NCBI GenBank assembly: GCA_002886105.1
Contig: CP025776.1
Span: 2,914,001-2,978,000, forward strand
Direction of reading: 5' to 3'
Length of the DNA: 64,000 nucleotides
DNA from: Enterobacter sp. EA-1
Lineage (GTDB): Bacteria > Pseudomonadota > Gammaproteobacteria > Enterobacterales > Enterobacteriaceae
Part shown: piece by piece, positions 23,375 through 33,541 of the stretch
Layout: each line of letters starts with the position of its first letter
Position numbering within the stretch: the first letter of the stretch is position 1
Translations under genes and position numbers: made by a program
Notes under the pieces: generated by a model
What the model saw: only the letters and a program-made list of their open reading frames with translations
What the model was told of the DNA's origin: nothing
Databases searched by the model: none

Positions 23375-23481
23375 AAGGTTATAGATCAACATCTTGATTT
23401 ATAAGCATGGAAATCCCCCTGAGTGAAACAACGAATTGCTGTGTGTAGTCTTTTGCCCATCTCCCACGATGGGCTTTTTTT
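23375..23481 (+). ncRNA. rprA: RprA small regulatory RNA
   Basis: Recognised by near identity to E. coli RprA: GATCAACATCTTGATTTATA, GGAAATCCCCCTGAGTGAAA, GAATTGCTGTGTGTAGTCTT and the terminal hairpin GCCCATCTCCCACGATGGGC followed by T7. RprA binds Hfq and activates rpoS translation; its transcription depends on the Rcs phosphorelay. A candidate RcsB element, TGAGACGAATCTGATC, lies upstream at 23325-23340. Position between ydiK and the next gene is the same as in E. coli. Two extra bases in C and T runs are probably read errors. Confidence 0.95.
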
Positions 23482-23536
23482 ATCCTCAACTCGTCGGGCC
23501 GCAGCGTGCAGCGGCAGCCCGAACAATTCACGAGGG

Positions 23537-25910
23537 TTATTGGCTGTCGTTTACTTCGCAGTGACTTCGCATCTTCCACTGTTGCGGCAACACCCGGGTT
23601 TCTCCGTTCACGTTGACCGTTACCCGACCGCGAATGTCTGCTGACGATGCGCCAACCTGTAGCTCAAACTCACCTGCCTCTACAATGCGTTTCCCATCAC
23701 GACGGGTAAAATTCAGCATATCCACGGGTAAGGTAAAGGTCAGCGTCGCCGATTCCCTCCGGCGATAACGCAACCCGCTGAAAGGCTTTTAACTCCTTCA
23801 CGGGCCGGACCATCGAGGCGACGTTATCGCGCACATAGATCTGAACCACCTCGTTGCCACTGCGCTCACCCACATTTTTTACCGCTACCTGCAGGCGAAT
23901 ATCACCTTCAATCGGGACTTCCGCGGTGAGCAAGACAGGCTGACCATACTCAAACTGCGTCCAGCTTTGTCCATACCCAAACGGATAACGGGAACCAAAA
24001 TGGAAGGCGTAGGGCGTTCCCCCGCTTTTCAGCTTGTGGTTGTAGTAATACGGCATTGCGCCTGCGCTTTTCGGCACGCTCACCACCAGTCGCTCCTTGT
24101 GCCTGGCGCGCCCGGTCAGCACATCGGCAATCGCATGGCCGCCTTCCTGACCCGGAGCCCGTGCCATCATCCATGCCGCCACGCGCGTCTCCAGTCCTTG
24201 CAGGTTGTACGGACGGCCCCCGGTCATCACTACCACCACCGGTTTACCTGTTGCCACCAACGCCTCCAGCAGTTGTTGCTGCACGCCGTGCAACGTCAGG
24301 CTGTCAGTGTCGGATCCTTCTCCCACCGTTCCGCTCTGGAACAATCCGGCCAGATCGCCCACACAGGCGATCACCACATCGCTGTCCTGCGCCACGCGCA
24401 CCGCTTCCGGAATCAATCTCTGATCCATTGACACCGGTGATTGCTGCATCGGCTTACCTGAGGCATCGCCCGGAAATACCGGCGCGCCCGCCATGCGTTT
24501 TTTCGATAATGTGGCAGCCTTTTGCATAACGAACACGCTCTTCACCCAATTGCTGGCGCAGTGCCGCCAGCGGCGTTGTCACCTGCGTGGTCTCTTCCAG
24601 CATATCGCTGATAATCAGATGAACCGGGAAGCTATAACCGCTGAGTAACGCCAGCGGATCGTCTGCTGTCGGGCCAACCACCGCTACGCGTGGCGCACCG
24701 CTGAGCGGCAAAATACCGTTGTTTTCAAGCAGCGTGAGCGAGCGTGTCGCCACTTCCCGCGCCACCTGACGGGTATCGTCTGATTGCAAGCGGATGCCTT
24801 GTTCATCGGTATACGGATGTTCAAACAGACCGAGGCGGAATTTTACTGTCAGCACACGAGCGACGATCTCATCCACTTTGGCCATCGACATCAGTCCGCG
24901 TTCAACCGCCTGCGCCAGATGGCGCGCGCAATCATCTTTCGGCAGTTCCACATCCAGACCCGCATTGAAAGATAACGCCGCGGATTCGGCTGCATCGTGA
25001 GAGACCCCATGATGCTGATGCAACAGACTGACGCCGCCATAATCGGCAACAATGATGCCGTCAAACCCCCACTGCTCCCGCAGCAACGTGGTCAGCAAGA
25101 AATGATCGCTGTGACCGGGCTGATTATCGATATCGTGATAAGCAGGCATGAGTGAACTGGCTTTCGCCATTTTGACCGCCATCTCGAAAGGCAGTAAAAA
25201 CGTGTCGTTCAGTTCGCAAAACCCAGATGCACCGGCGCGTGGTTACGCGCCCCTTCGCTGAAAGAGTGGCCAACATAGTGTTTTAGCGTGGCCAGCATAT
25301 CGCCCTTCTCACCCTGTAACCCTTCAACATAGGCGCAGGCCATCACCCCAACCAGCCGAGGATCTTCACCGAATGTCTCTTCGGTGCGCCCCCAGCGCAC
25401 ATCTCTGGACACATCCAGCACCGGCGCCAGCCCCTGTTTACAGCCCGTGGAACGCGCCTCTTGTCCAATGTGCCGAGGCAGCGCGTTTGATTAATTGCGG
25501 ATCCCGGGTCGAACCGTAATTCAGCGACGACGGGAACAGCGTGGCGTCTTTGCACAACAATCCCACGGGCACTCTTCATGGAACAGTGCGGGAATCCCCA
25601 GCCGCGTCTCTTCCACCAGCGTTTTTTGCAGGCGGTTAGCCGCACGCCGCTTTTTGCCTCCACAATGTGCGTACCCAGCGGGCGCGTTATCTGCCCGACG
25701 CCCAGTTTTAATCGCTGCGCCAGCGCTGTCACGGGCGCTCACGCCAGCGAATTCATCACTGAGATCGGTGCGCTCGCGGTGCTCGCCATGTTCATCCAGC
25801 ACCAGCCATAAGGCATTTGTGCAAACTTTTCCTCCGGCGTCATACGCGCCAGTAAATCCGCCACACGTTCTGGAAACAGGTCGGTTTGCATCTTTATAGA
25901 GTGCGGTCAT
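23537..25910 (-). CDS. Glycoside hydrolase family 3 beta-glycosidase
   Basis: GH3 enzyme of about 790 residues without a signal peptide, so likely cytoplasmic. Order: N-terminal (alpha/beta)8 domain with DVSRDVRWGRTEETFGEDP and TLKHYVGHSFSEGARN; the nucleophile Asp is expected in FDGIIVADYGGV; then the alpha/beta sandwich and a C-terminal fibronectin-like domain (RSGNEVVQIYVRDNVASMVRPVKELKAF). Beta-glucosidase or beta-xylosidase activity is likely; the exact sugar cannot be read. Its ATG overlaps the transporter stop, so the imported glycoside is probably its substrate. Indels near 23770, 24510, 25205, 25470, 25565, 25660 and 25735. Confidence 0.88.
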
Positions 25911-27318
25911 CGGCTGACTCCTGTGTTACTGAAATCCGGTGAGGCCTGCGGCTCAGTCGCGCCTTCGCTGATATCGCGTTTACGCATCAATTGCTGAGCA
26001 ATGGTGTCGGCAAGCTGGCTGTTGAGTTTGTAGCGGGTAAGCAGCAACACCATACACATAAACAGCAGGCAAGGAATGAGGGTGAAGAGCGCATTGATGG
26101 TGGTAAGTACCGTTAGGGCTTTGCAGCGCCTGATTAGGCGCATAATCCACGGCACCCAGTACCCATCCCACCACCGCGCCACCGAGAGCGAGGCCAAATT
26201 TGATCGCGAACAGCGCGGTAGAGAACACCAGACCATCCAGACGTCGCCCGCTGCGATGCTCTTCGTAATCCACCACATCGGAAAACATGGTCCACTGCAG
26301 CGGCGTTGTCAGGTTTTGAATAAAACTGAACACAATGTTCAGGCCAAAGATCAGCCATATCTGGGAAGGCGGGATAATAAAGATCAGCGCGGCAAAAACC
26401 ACAAAGGTGATAATCGTCCATTGATAGGCGCGGACACGGTCGAATCTGCCCAGCAAACGGGCAGACAACAGTGCGCCAGCGAGCGCGGCAAGCATACCGG
26501 AAACAATAAAGGTGAAGACCATATCCGGGCGCTGTAAGACATATTTGACGTAATACATGGTGGCCGAGCCGCGCGTCACCACGGCGGTTAACAACAAGAT
26601 ATTGAACAGAAACACAATACGCCACTGACTGTTCGCCGCCAGCAGTTTCAGGTCACTCAATAGCGAACCGGTACTGTCGCTGCGCGGCGTAAACCGCTCG
26701 CGGGTCATAAAGAAGCAGCCGAAAAACAACACAATCCCAAGGACGCCCATCATGCTCATGGCGTAAAAATAACCCTTTTGATCGTTACCGCTACCAAGAT
26801 GCGATACCAGCGGTAAGGCGATAACCGTGACAATCAACCCGCCAATAAATGACAGACCAAATCGCCGGGGACTGCAACGAATGACGCTCATGAGGATCCA
26901 TCGTCAGCGCGCCGGGCATTGCGCAGTACGGAACATTAATCGCGGAGTAGATAAAGCTCAGGATCGCATAGGTGACGCAGGCATAAATGATTTTGCCGTC
27001 GCGCCGACATCCGGTACATAGAAAGTAATAAGGCAGCTCACACCAAACGGAATGGCGAACCACAGCAGCCACGGACGGAAGCGGCCATGCCGGGTTTGAG
27101 TGCGATCCACCAGCGCGCCAATGCAGGGATCGACAAAGGCATCGATAACGCGCACCACCAAAAACATGGTGCCCATGATAGCGGCGGGTAAACCAAATAC
27201 ATCGGTATAGAAGTAAGCGAGAAACAGTGTTGCGGTTTGCCAGACAAGGGCGCTTGCCATATCGCCCGGTGCCGTAACCTATTTTGTCTGTAGTACGCAG
27301 GACAGAGGGAATTATCAT
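25907..27318 (-). CDS. GPH-family sugar:cation symporter
   Basis: Twelve-segment transporter of the glycoside-pentoside-hexuronide family (MelB/XynP/YicJ type), about 470 residues. The start MIIPSVLRTTDKIGYGTGD matches the family N-terminus. VIDAFVDPCIGALVDRTQTRHGRFRPWLLW is split by no indel and corresponds to the family signature region. ATMYYVKYVLQ and PLQWTMFSDVVDYEEHRSGRR are further landmarks. First gene of a two-gene operon with the GH3 enzyme. Indels near 26140, 26870, 27000 and 27260. Confidence 0.9.
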
Positions 27319-27500
27319 TTTTATCAGCCTTGTGAGGTTAAAAAGTCTTTCAACTGGCGCGAAACTCGCATCGCGCCGCTCACTACAGGCTCAAGTATTG
27401 GAAGAAGAAAACCGGCTCACAATTGCAATAATTGCCGTGCTTTTTTACGATTTTTTAGTTATTGTGATCGAAGACGACTTCGCGTTTGAAATAAAAAAAT

Positions 27501-27517
27501 CCCCGACGTTATGTCGG
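27501..27517. repeat. Left prophage attachment site core (attL)
   Basis: CCCCGACGTTATGTCGG, identical to 41404-41420. The left flank AAAAAAAT joined to the right flank of attR would rebuild a perfect terminator hairpin, which indicates the original site. The integrase gene begins 164 bases to the right. Confidence 0.85.
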
Positions 27518-27680
27518 CATCTGCATACCAATACACGAAATAAAACCGTTACTAATCATCAAATTATGAATTTAACTGATTATTTAACCAGTATTTTTTA
27601 GTGCATTTTTTCTCAAACCAGCTAATTTTGGCGTCCCAGTCCCCCACAGCACCCCACAGGACACCAGTAAGGAACGATAT

Positions 27681-28824
27681 ATGGCTTTTTTACACGGTAG
27701 GAGAAAAGAATCAAGTCAGACGGCACCCTGCGCTACCGGTGCACTGTTGGGGTGAAAAAGCTGGGAAATATATTTATCGTGAAAACAGAACATTTGGAAA
27801 ATTGTCTCTCGCAAAAGCCCTCGGGAATGAGTAGGGTCACGCATATTGAAAGCAACGGACTCCCCTTCCGATGACCGGTCATCAGAGTTAACTCTGGGAG
27901 AGCTTATTCAAAAATACACAAGCCACCCGAATATAAAGTACGGCCGTTCAAAAGCGGACGTACTAAAACTGATATCCAGATCCCACATGGCGAGCGCTCC
28001 TGTTTCCGATTTGTCATCAGCAGTCCTCATAGAGCACTGTGAGCAGCGCCGTGCCAGTGGTGCAGGTGCTGCAACGGTAGCACAGGACTGGCTTATATAG
28101 GTTCAGTCCTTAAAGCGGCTAAACCGATTTTTAATATTGATGCTGACCTGCAGGCATATAGCCCGGCCCGGCTAAACCTTACGCAAATGAAAGTCATAGG
28201 GCCAACACAGAAGAGAAGTCGGCGCCCCACTCGCGAAGAATCGGAACAGATTATTGCTGGCTTAAGAAACAGAGAAATGACCTCCTATAAAAAAAGTCCC
28301 TTTCTCTGACATTTTTTTATTTTCCATACTCACCTGCATGCGTATTGGGAGGTTTGCAGAATTCAATGGGAAGATGAAGATGTTGATATGCAGCAAAAGG
28401 CTGTTTTGGTCAGGGACAGAAAGGATCCGAGAAAGAAAGCCGGAAACCACATGCTGGTCCCCTTACTTGGAGAATCACGGGATATATTGCAAAGGCAACC
28501 CAAAATCTCAGAGAGAGTATTCCCCTTTAACAGTCGAAGTGTTACACAAACATACCGCCGGTACGAGATAATCTGGGCATAGAAGATTTACGCTATCACG
28601 ATTTACGCCGAGAGGGTGCCAGTAGGCTATTCGAATCAGGTTTTACCATCGAAGAAGTAGCTCAGGTCACCGGACACAAATCACTGAATGTCCTCTGGCA
28701 AGTTTATACCGAACTATTCCCTAAATCGCTGCATGTGAGACTGGAGCAACTGAAAAAGAAAGGCTCTGACAGGATTAAAGCATTACCGTATAGTCCTTTT
28801 CAGGCTCTTTGCCACACTATTTAA
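27681..28824 (+). CDS. Tyrosine recombinase (phage integrase), frameshifted
   Basis: Integrase of about 380 residues that would catalyse recombination between attP and the ppsA terminator. The corrected N-terminus contains SDGTLRYRCTVGVKKLGKY. Catalytic residues are visible: Arg in MRIGEVCRIQWED (after correction), Lys region VRDRKDPRKKAGN, HDLRREGASRLFESG (HxxR), TGHKSLNVLWQVY with His and the nucleophile Tyr. About eight indels split it into short frames. They could be errors as elsewhere in the window, so I do not call it dead. Confidence 0.85.
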
Positions 28825-28857
28825 CTGTATTAGCTCAGATTTGACCTGATACAGCTA

Positions 28858-28899
28858 TGGCACAGAGCCAAACCTAATCTGACAGGCAGCTCTGTGCCA
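28858..28899. repeat. Inverted repeat after the integrase gene
   Basis: TGGCACAGAGC ... GCTCTGTGCCA, 11-bp perfect arms with a 20-base loop, 34 bases past the integrase stop. It could end transcription from both sides; there is no long T tract. Confidence 0.6.
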
Positions 28900-28974
28900 T
28901 GAACGGACCTTCATATCTTAATATTGATAGCCTTAAACCGCTTTGATAATCAAGACAGGCGATAGCGCTGAAAC

Positions 28975-29211
28975 TCACCAAAGCCAACGTCGCTTGGGTT
29001 CTTGCCGAGGCTCCCTGCCACAGGTCAAAACGAGTGAGTGGTTCAAGCTTTTTTGAACGGCAGCTTCGCCCGCGGATGAGAGACTTCGCTCTGAAATGGA
29101 AACACCGAAAAGGCCTTCAGCGACCGGAAATATTTCACATTCTGATGTCAGCGATCCCAATGCTTTTTCTATCTTGTTACGTTCTGCTTTGATAATTAAC
29201 TGAAGTCCCAT
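28975..29211 (-). CDS. Small unknown prophage protein, coupled to the gene upstream
   Basis: About 78 residues, MGLQLIIKAERNKIEKALGS... The ATG overlaps the stop of the upstream gene by one base (TGATG), which suggests translational coupling. The C-terminus (KSLNHSLVLTCGREPRQ) may be altered by indels. I do not recognise the family. The arrangement resembles toxin-antitoxin or toxin-immunity pairs, but no domain supports a role. Confidence 0.4.
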   Translation of the reverse strand: MGLQLIIKAERNKIEKALGSLTSECEIFPVAEGLFGVSISERSLSSAGEAAVQKSLNHSLVLTCGREPRQEPKRRWLW

Positions 29212-29474
29212 CAGTTTTTAAACTCCACAATGGCTACCTGCTCAAGCGCTTGCCTGACCTCGGTCCTGAACCCTGGACAGAGATGGACTGCCCTCTGATG
29301 TCATAGACGACCCGGCAGGTTTGAATGTGCGGTGGAAGTTGCGATAGTCCCCAGCATATTCTGGCTATATTGTATGCAATACTGAGTTTTATCGATTCCG
29401 GGGGAAGCCAGACCGTGGTTGGCCACAAGGAGAAACTCGCCGCGTTCTTCATTTATAAACTCCGGTGTAAACAT
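29211..29474 (-). CDS. Small unknown prophage protein (first of a coupled pair)
   Basis: About 88 residues after two corrections: MFTPEFINEERGEFLLVANH ... VYDIRGQSISVQG ... FRTEVRQALEQVAIVEFKN. Frame breaks near 29300 and 29275. The VYDIRGQ stretch recalls C-terminal toxin modules of polymorphic toxins, but the match is by eye and weak. It is coupled to the gene downstream. Function unknown. Confidence 0.4.
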
Positions 29475-29579
29475 TACGCCTCCCTTATATTATGGTCTTG
29501 CCGGCTTCTGACAATTCAAGGCTTTTTCATCAATGGGTTATCTTAGCAGGAATCCTATTCGAGTCACGATGTCGGCTCA

Positions 29580-29620
29580 TCGCTCACTGCAGACCTTCAG
29601 CTCAGTTTGCTAGTCCGTTT
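29580..29620. repeat. Copy 1 of a 41-bp intergenic repeat
   Basis: TCGCTCACTGCAGACCTTCA followed by GCTCAGTTTGCTAGTCCGTTT; the copy at 30097-30138 differs at about five positions. Each copy lies at the 3' side of a small minus-strand gene, between genes. Confidence 0.6.
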
Positions 29621-29690
29621 CGTGTCAGGAACGGGCGTTGATTACATCATCGTATGTTAGTCTACGGGGAGCAGGTCAAATGACCCGTGA

Positions 29691-29954
29691 TTATCGTTTG
29701 CGCAACTGTTCTATTTGCGTCAGCAGGCGCTTAAAAGTATCGATAGCCCTCCACAACTGATATTTCATATCGAAATCCCAATCAGGGCAACCAATAAGCT
29801 CTGACTTGAATAGTTTCAAACCGAAGTGAATTGCGGCAATTTCATCACGACCGCAATTTAGGGCGATCCCGGCAAGTTGAGCATCACTCAGAGGTCCATG
29901 CGGCGTATCCTTCCAAACTTTGTGAAAATGCCGGTAAATCGTTTCTAGTGCCAT
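29691..29954 (-). CDS. Small unknown prophage protein
   Basis: Intact frame of 87 residues from the ATG at 29954 (MALETIYRHFHKVWKDTPHG...), ending ...LLTQIEQLRKR. An upstream ATG at 29975 in the same frame is possible. No domain recognised; the sequence is soluble, mixed charge, with Trp-rich patches (CPDWDFDMKYQLWRAID). Small genes between short repeats are typical of prophage cargo or orphan immunity genes; this is only inference. Confidence 0.5.
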   Translation of the reverse strand: MALETIYRHFHKVWKDTPHGPLSDAQLAGIALNCGRDEIAAIHFGLKLFKSELIGCPDWDFDMKYQLWRAIDTFKRLLTQIEQLRKR

Positions 29955-30096
29955 TTGTTTAAGTAGTAAAAGCAAGATTGCTATTGATTATCGTCCGGAC
30001 TGCTGGAAACTTCTCTGTTTTTTGCATGCTAAATAACCATCGAAGTTGCTAGTACAAACGCCTTCAGCATGCAGAATAAGTGCACACTTCCGCAAC

Positions 30097-30138
30097 TCGC
30101 TCACTGCGGACCTTCAACTCAGTTAGCTCGTCCGCTTT
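30097..30138. repeat. Copy 2 of the 41-bp intergenic repeat
   Basis: TCGCTCACTGCGGACCTTCA followed by ACTCAGTTAGCTCGTCCGCTTT, about 90 per cent identical to 29580-29620. It overlaps the last codons of the gene at 30123-30378. Confidence 0.6.
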
Positions 30139-30378
30139 GAGTAGAGGAATTTCGTGCTATGGTTTTTATATAGTAACCACTCATCCCAAGCATTTTGCGC
30201 ATCAATATCGGGATAGCCTCGGCTTTTGATCATGTCCTTGGCAATCTCTACAGGTAACTCAATAGCAGTAGCATTATCTCGGATCGACTCAACATCCTCT
30301 CGAGTCAATTCTCGTCCGAACTCCTTCTCTTTGGCTTCCAAACAGCGCAACAAGGGCAGGAATAAACACAATAGCCAT
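30123..30378 (-). CDS. Small unknown prophage protein
   Basis: About 84 residues with one indel near 30350: MAIVFIPALLRCLEAKEKEFGR after correction, ending ...WLLYKNHSTKFLYSKRTS. The middle (ELTREDVESIRDNATAIELP) is predicted helical and acidic. I do not know the family; acidic small proteins of this size are often immunity proteins, which is a guess. Last codons overlap repeat copy 2. Confidence 0.5.
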
Positions 30379-30617
30379 GATTTGCAATACTCCGTAAATG
30401 ATTAAATTTAATTCATTTTGGCATAAATATCATGTCAATACATACCTTATAGCCATGGTATAGCTGGAAAAATTTTATATTTAAGTTCGTTCGTGAGGTG
30501 TAAACGTCCGTTTCTCGCTCTTAGTCGCCTGTTGCGTATCAAATGGCGACTCTGTGCCAAAAGCGGAAGTTACTTTCCGCCTACCCTATTATCAAAAGGA
30601 AGAGTAACCAAAAAATA

Positions 30618-31173
30618 TTACCTACGCGAGGGTGATTCCGGAAGAATAAGTGAGTTGAGCACATGGTCCTGCCAGATCCCATTTATTTTGAGATAAGAAT
30701 TAGCGTATCCCTCGTTCTTAAACCCCAAGCTCTCAAGCGTTTTGCTACTACGACTGTTGTCAGGAAGGTGGTTTGCCATTATGCGATGAATTTCATATTT
30801 TCATGAACATACTTAATTGCTATTTTGAGAGCCTCATGCATTAGTCCTTTTCCCTGATGAGCATCATCGATTGAAAACCCCAAATAACATGCTTGAAACA
30901 CACCATAAATAAAGTTGGTAAAATTGATGTTACCAACTATTTTTTCTTCTCCTTTTAATGTGAAAACCATCATTAAGCTTTTCCTTTCATTGAATTCTTT
31001 TAATGAAATCTTAATTCGTTCCGAGATGTTTTTAAAATGAAATACTGATCATCTCGCAATGGTTCAAAAGGCGCTAATTTAGCTTTATTAGTAACCAAGA
31101 AATGCTGGAATTTTTCTGCTAAATCCTCTGTCAGCAGATAAACATCCGTTCTTTCTGTTGAAAATAACTTCAT
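30618..31173 (-). CDS. GNAT-family N-acetyltransferase (RimJ/RimL type)
   Basis: About 185 residues. It starts [20 protein letters not shown] behind a strong ribosome site (GGGAGGGGAG). The RimJ/RimL pattern is visible: [12 protein letters not shown], the acetyl-CoA loop region [20 protein letters not shown], and the C-terminal [20 protein letters not shown]. It should transfer acetyl from acetyl-CoA to an amino group, either a protein N-terminus or a small molecule. Indels near 31030 and 30780. Prophage cargo gene. Confidence 0.8.
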
Positions 31174-31312
31174 ACTCCCCTCCCTTGTAATTATCAATAT
31201 TAGATTGATTTTAATAAAAAATTGGTAACCCACAGATATCATATACTCACATATCTGCTCATCGCTGTGAGTTCAACGGGTCGATGCAACACTATCCTTA
31301 ATCAAGATGTTG

Positions 31313-31641
31313 TCAGTCATACAACCAGCGCCCCACTTTGGCCGATTCAATAATCATTGCTACCGTTAGTGGTTTTACTTCTGTCTCTGGTTTTTTCTGC
31401 CAGAGATGGATACTCATATTCAATATAATTACGGGTATCCACGCCACTGTAATCAATATTGGAAATGGAGTGAACACGTCCGAGGAGCATATCTTCCGCA
31501 TCTTCAGGAACCAGCCGGAAATCATCGTTAAGTGTCCAGTCTTTGGTAATTTGCTTATATCCGCTTAAACCAGTGCTCTCTGATAGGGTAGCGCTCCATC
31601 AGATAATCAATTACTTCCTTTTCAAAATCACGATCGGCCAT
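31313..31641 (-). CDS. DUF1493 family protein
   Basis: About 109 residues, MADRDFEKEVIDYLMERY ... ending LTVAMIIESAKVGRWLYD, the typical end of the DUF1493 family (acyl-carrier-like small proteins of unknown function in enterobacteria). The start overlaps the stop of the STM2901-family gene (TGATG). Two indels near 31560 and 31380. In Salmonella the same two families are neighbours near SPI-1, which supports a functional pair. Confidence 0.7.
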
Positions 31642-32109
31642 CAGAAATACGTCCATTGAATGCGGTCCTGAGGTCGGGCAATGAGATTGTATTGTGTTCG
31701 TGTTTTGCTCATCACCTGTTGGATAGCCACCGAGGGCCATCGCGTAGCCAACGTAAGGAATATACCTACCAACAAAGGTAGCAATCATATTCGAGAGAAC
31801 CATTTTAAGGGAACGGAGTTTTCCAACTGGTGCCAGTAGCCGCCAGCCGAACGGGAAACGGGCATCTCTTAAAATCTTCCTGCTGACGATCGAGGCAATG
31901 CTGGTTCCCGGTGTATTTTGACCTGCCGCCAGCTTTCCGGAAACCGGTATGTATGGCTGACCGATAAGAACCGTTGCCGCAGATGCGACATCTAAACCGA
32001 AACTGTCTGCAAAGTTCTCAAGGAAGATAAGGTTAAACAGCTCACCAGAGGATACATTAGTGTGCCCGTGATAAAAGTACGTTCCATTAAGCTCTTCAAC
32101 TGTATCCAT
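31641..32109 (-). CDS. STM2901 family protein
   Basis: About 155 residues, MDTVEELNGTYFYHGHTNVS..., with the family pattern GQNTPGTSIASIVSRKILRDAR and two hydrophobic stretches (SNMIATFVGRYIPYVGYAMA). After one correction near 31740 it ends ...ARPQDRIQWTYF, directly overlapping the DUF1493 start. Function unknown; probably membrane-associated. Read without correction, the frame runs on into the DUF1493 gene. Confidence 0.7.
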
Positions 32110-32179
32110 CAGTATTTATCCTGTAAAACTTGGCCTAAAAATACTGACCGATAATTAATGCTTAGTCCAGCCACGACGA

Positions 32180-33150
32180 TGGCAATTCCGGAATGCTGCG
32201 CACCAGCGCCCAGCCATAAGATCGTCCCTCAGGCGTTCACCAAAAGTCTGAGTCGGCCAGTAAAATTAACCCAGCGCGTTCAGGATCATATTGCCGTTCG
32301 TGAAAATATACTCGTAATACTTCCCGTTCTGCTGGCTGTGCCAGCGCCAACGGATGCCGATCTGCCTGCCGTAAAAGGCTGAATAGTCATACCACCCGTA
32401 TTTGATGTATATCATGCCGCCGCTACCGGATGATAACTGGTTTATCCAGTCACGCGGCGGCGGGCAGTGATTGGACGGGTTAACCGCAGCGGTCACCCCA
32501 TTCATGCGGGTGTTTGTCAAAACACCATTTTAAACTCAGCCTTATTCCACATCTCATCAACGCTGCCCGTAGTCCAGACGCTATACGGCAATTCGTCCTG
32601 CGTATCGATGGTGACGATATCCAGACTCGCCCAGTTCACATCCGTATTATCGGAAGTGAGGCTTTCTTTCAGGGAATAAACAGCCTGTTTATTTTCCAGT
32701 CGTTCTGCGCTGCGCTTTCTGAGGTTCGTGAAAGAGTCAGCGTCGGAATGGTAGCACCAGCGATGTCATAATCAGCTGTCGGATCCGCATAAGCAATATC
32801 AGGGAATACTTTCTTAAACATCCCCGTCGTTCACCCGGGCTGCAACCACGGATTTAAACTCGCCACCCTCATTAATATTCAAGTCGGTAACAGGGGCGAA
32901 ATGCCCCCCTGCAGTTTTGCGGGAAATAGGCATGAATCCAGCTCACCTCAACTGGTACCCAGATATGGCCGGCGGCATATCCGCTCGCGTCAGCGGGGTG
33001 CAGCATCGATCGATATGGTGTAACTCACCCCCGATATTTTGCCGTGCCGTTGCGGCACGGGTCACGTCCGAGAGGCTATTTCCCACCTCAAGGTAATCCC
33101 CGAGCCATTTAATGACCAGCCACTAAACACCGGCGTGGCCGCCATCACAT
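32180..33150 (-). pseudogene. Phage tail-fibre / tail protein debris
   Basis: Several minus-strand fragments without one continuous gene. Near 33135-33000 the typical tail-fibre phrase YLEVGNSLSDVTRAATARQN is seen. Near 32930 a piece begins MPISRKTAGGHFAPVTDLNI. Near 32770-32510 lies ATIPTLTLSRTSESAAQ ... TQDELPYSVWTTG. Near 32510-32270 comes a likely fibre C-terminus, SSGSGGMIYIKYGWYDYSAF ... RQIGIRWRWH. Even allowing for read errors the pieces do not form one standard protein, so deletions or recombination are likely. Confidence 0.55.
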
Positions 33151-33186
33151 CCTCGCAGTACGCGGCTCATATCGATGAGATACTCG

Positions 33187-33455
33187 CTAACGAACCGCGT
33201 TAAGCCCGTATTTATCAGGGTTTAAAATCCATCCATCGGCGGTGTTTTCAGGTGGCGGGGCAATTTGAATCAATTTGATTTTCAATTTGGGGAACTGGAA
33301 TTTTTGCACCGCTTTGCGCAGCGGGCTTTTGATGTAGCGACGAGCTGATACGTAATTCAGTCCCTGCGCGTCACACCACTCTTTCGGTGATATTCCGTTT
33401 TGGCATGGTCGGCGAGGAACTGGTGTTGCAGTGCTCCCCAGTCCGGTTTTGCCAT
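33187..33455 (-). pseudogene. Phage terminase small subunit, N-terminal part
   Basis: MAKPDWGALQHQFLADHAK followed (one indel) by GISPKEWCDAQGLNYVSARR, the DNA-binding N-terminus of a terminase small subunit that recognises packaging sites. After about residue 45 the sequence no longer follows the family and runs into tail-fibre-like material, so the rest of this gene and the large subunit are deleted. Confidence 0.65.
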
Positions 33456-33541
33456 ATTCGTTTACCTTTCTTACGCCATTACGATGAGGCTGCTCATTGT
33501 GATGACAACAAAAGCCACCAGCGGATGCAAGCGGCTTAGGT

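Noticed and set aside
24056-24529. Long plus-strand frame opposite the GH3 gene
   Set aside because: Mirror frame of a GC-rich coding sequence; Pro/Arg-rich shadow without a start context.
29325-29546. Plus-strand frame opposite the coupled tiny genes
   Set aside because: The minus strand gives coupled starts and stops; the plus frame has no ribosome site.
27600-29700. Insertion sequence next to the integrase
   Set aside because: No transposase, no short terminal repeats with target duplication; the recombinase is a phage-type tyrosine integrase.
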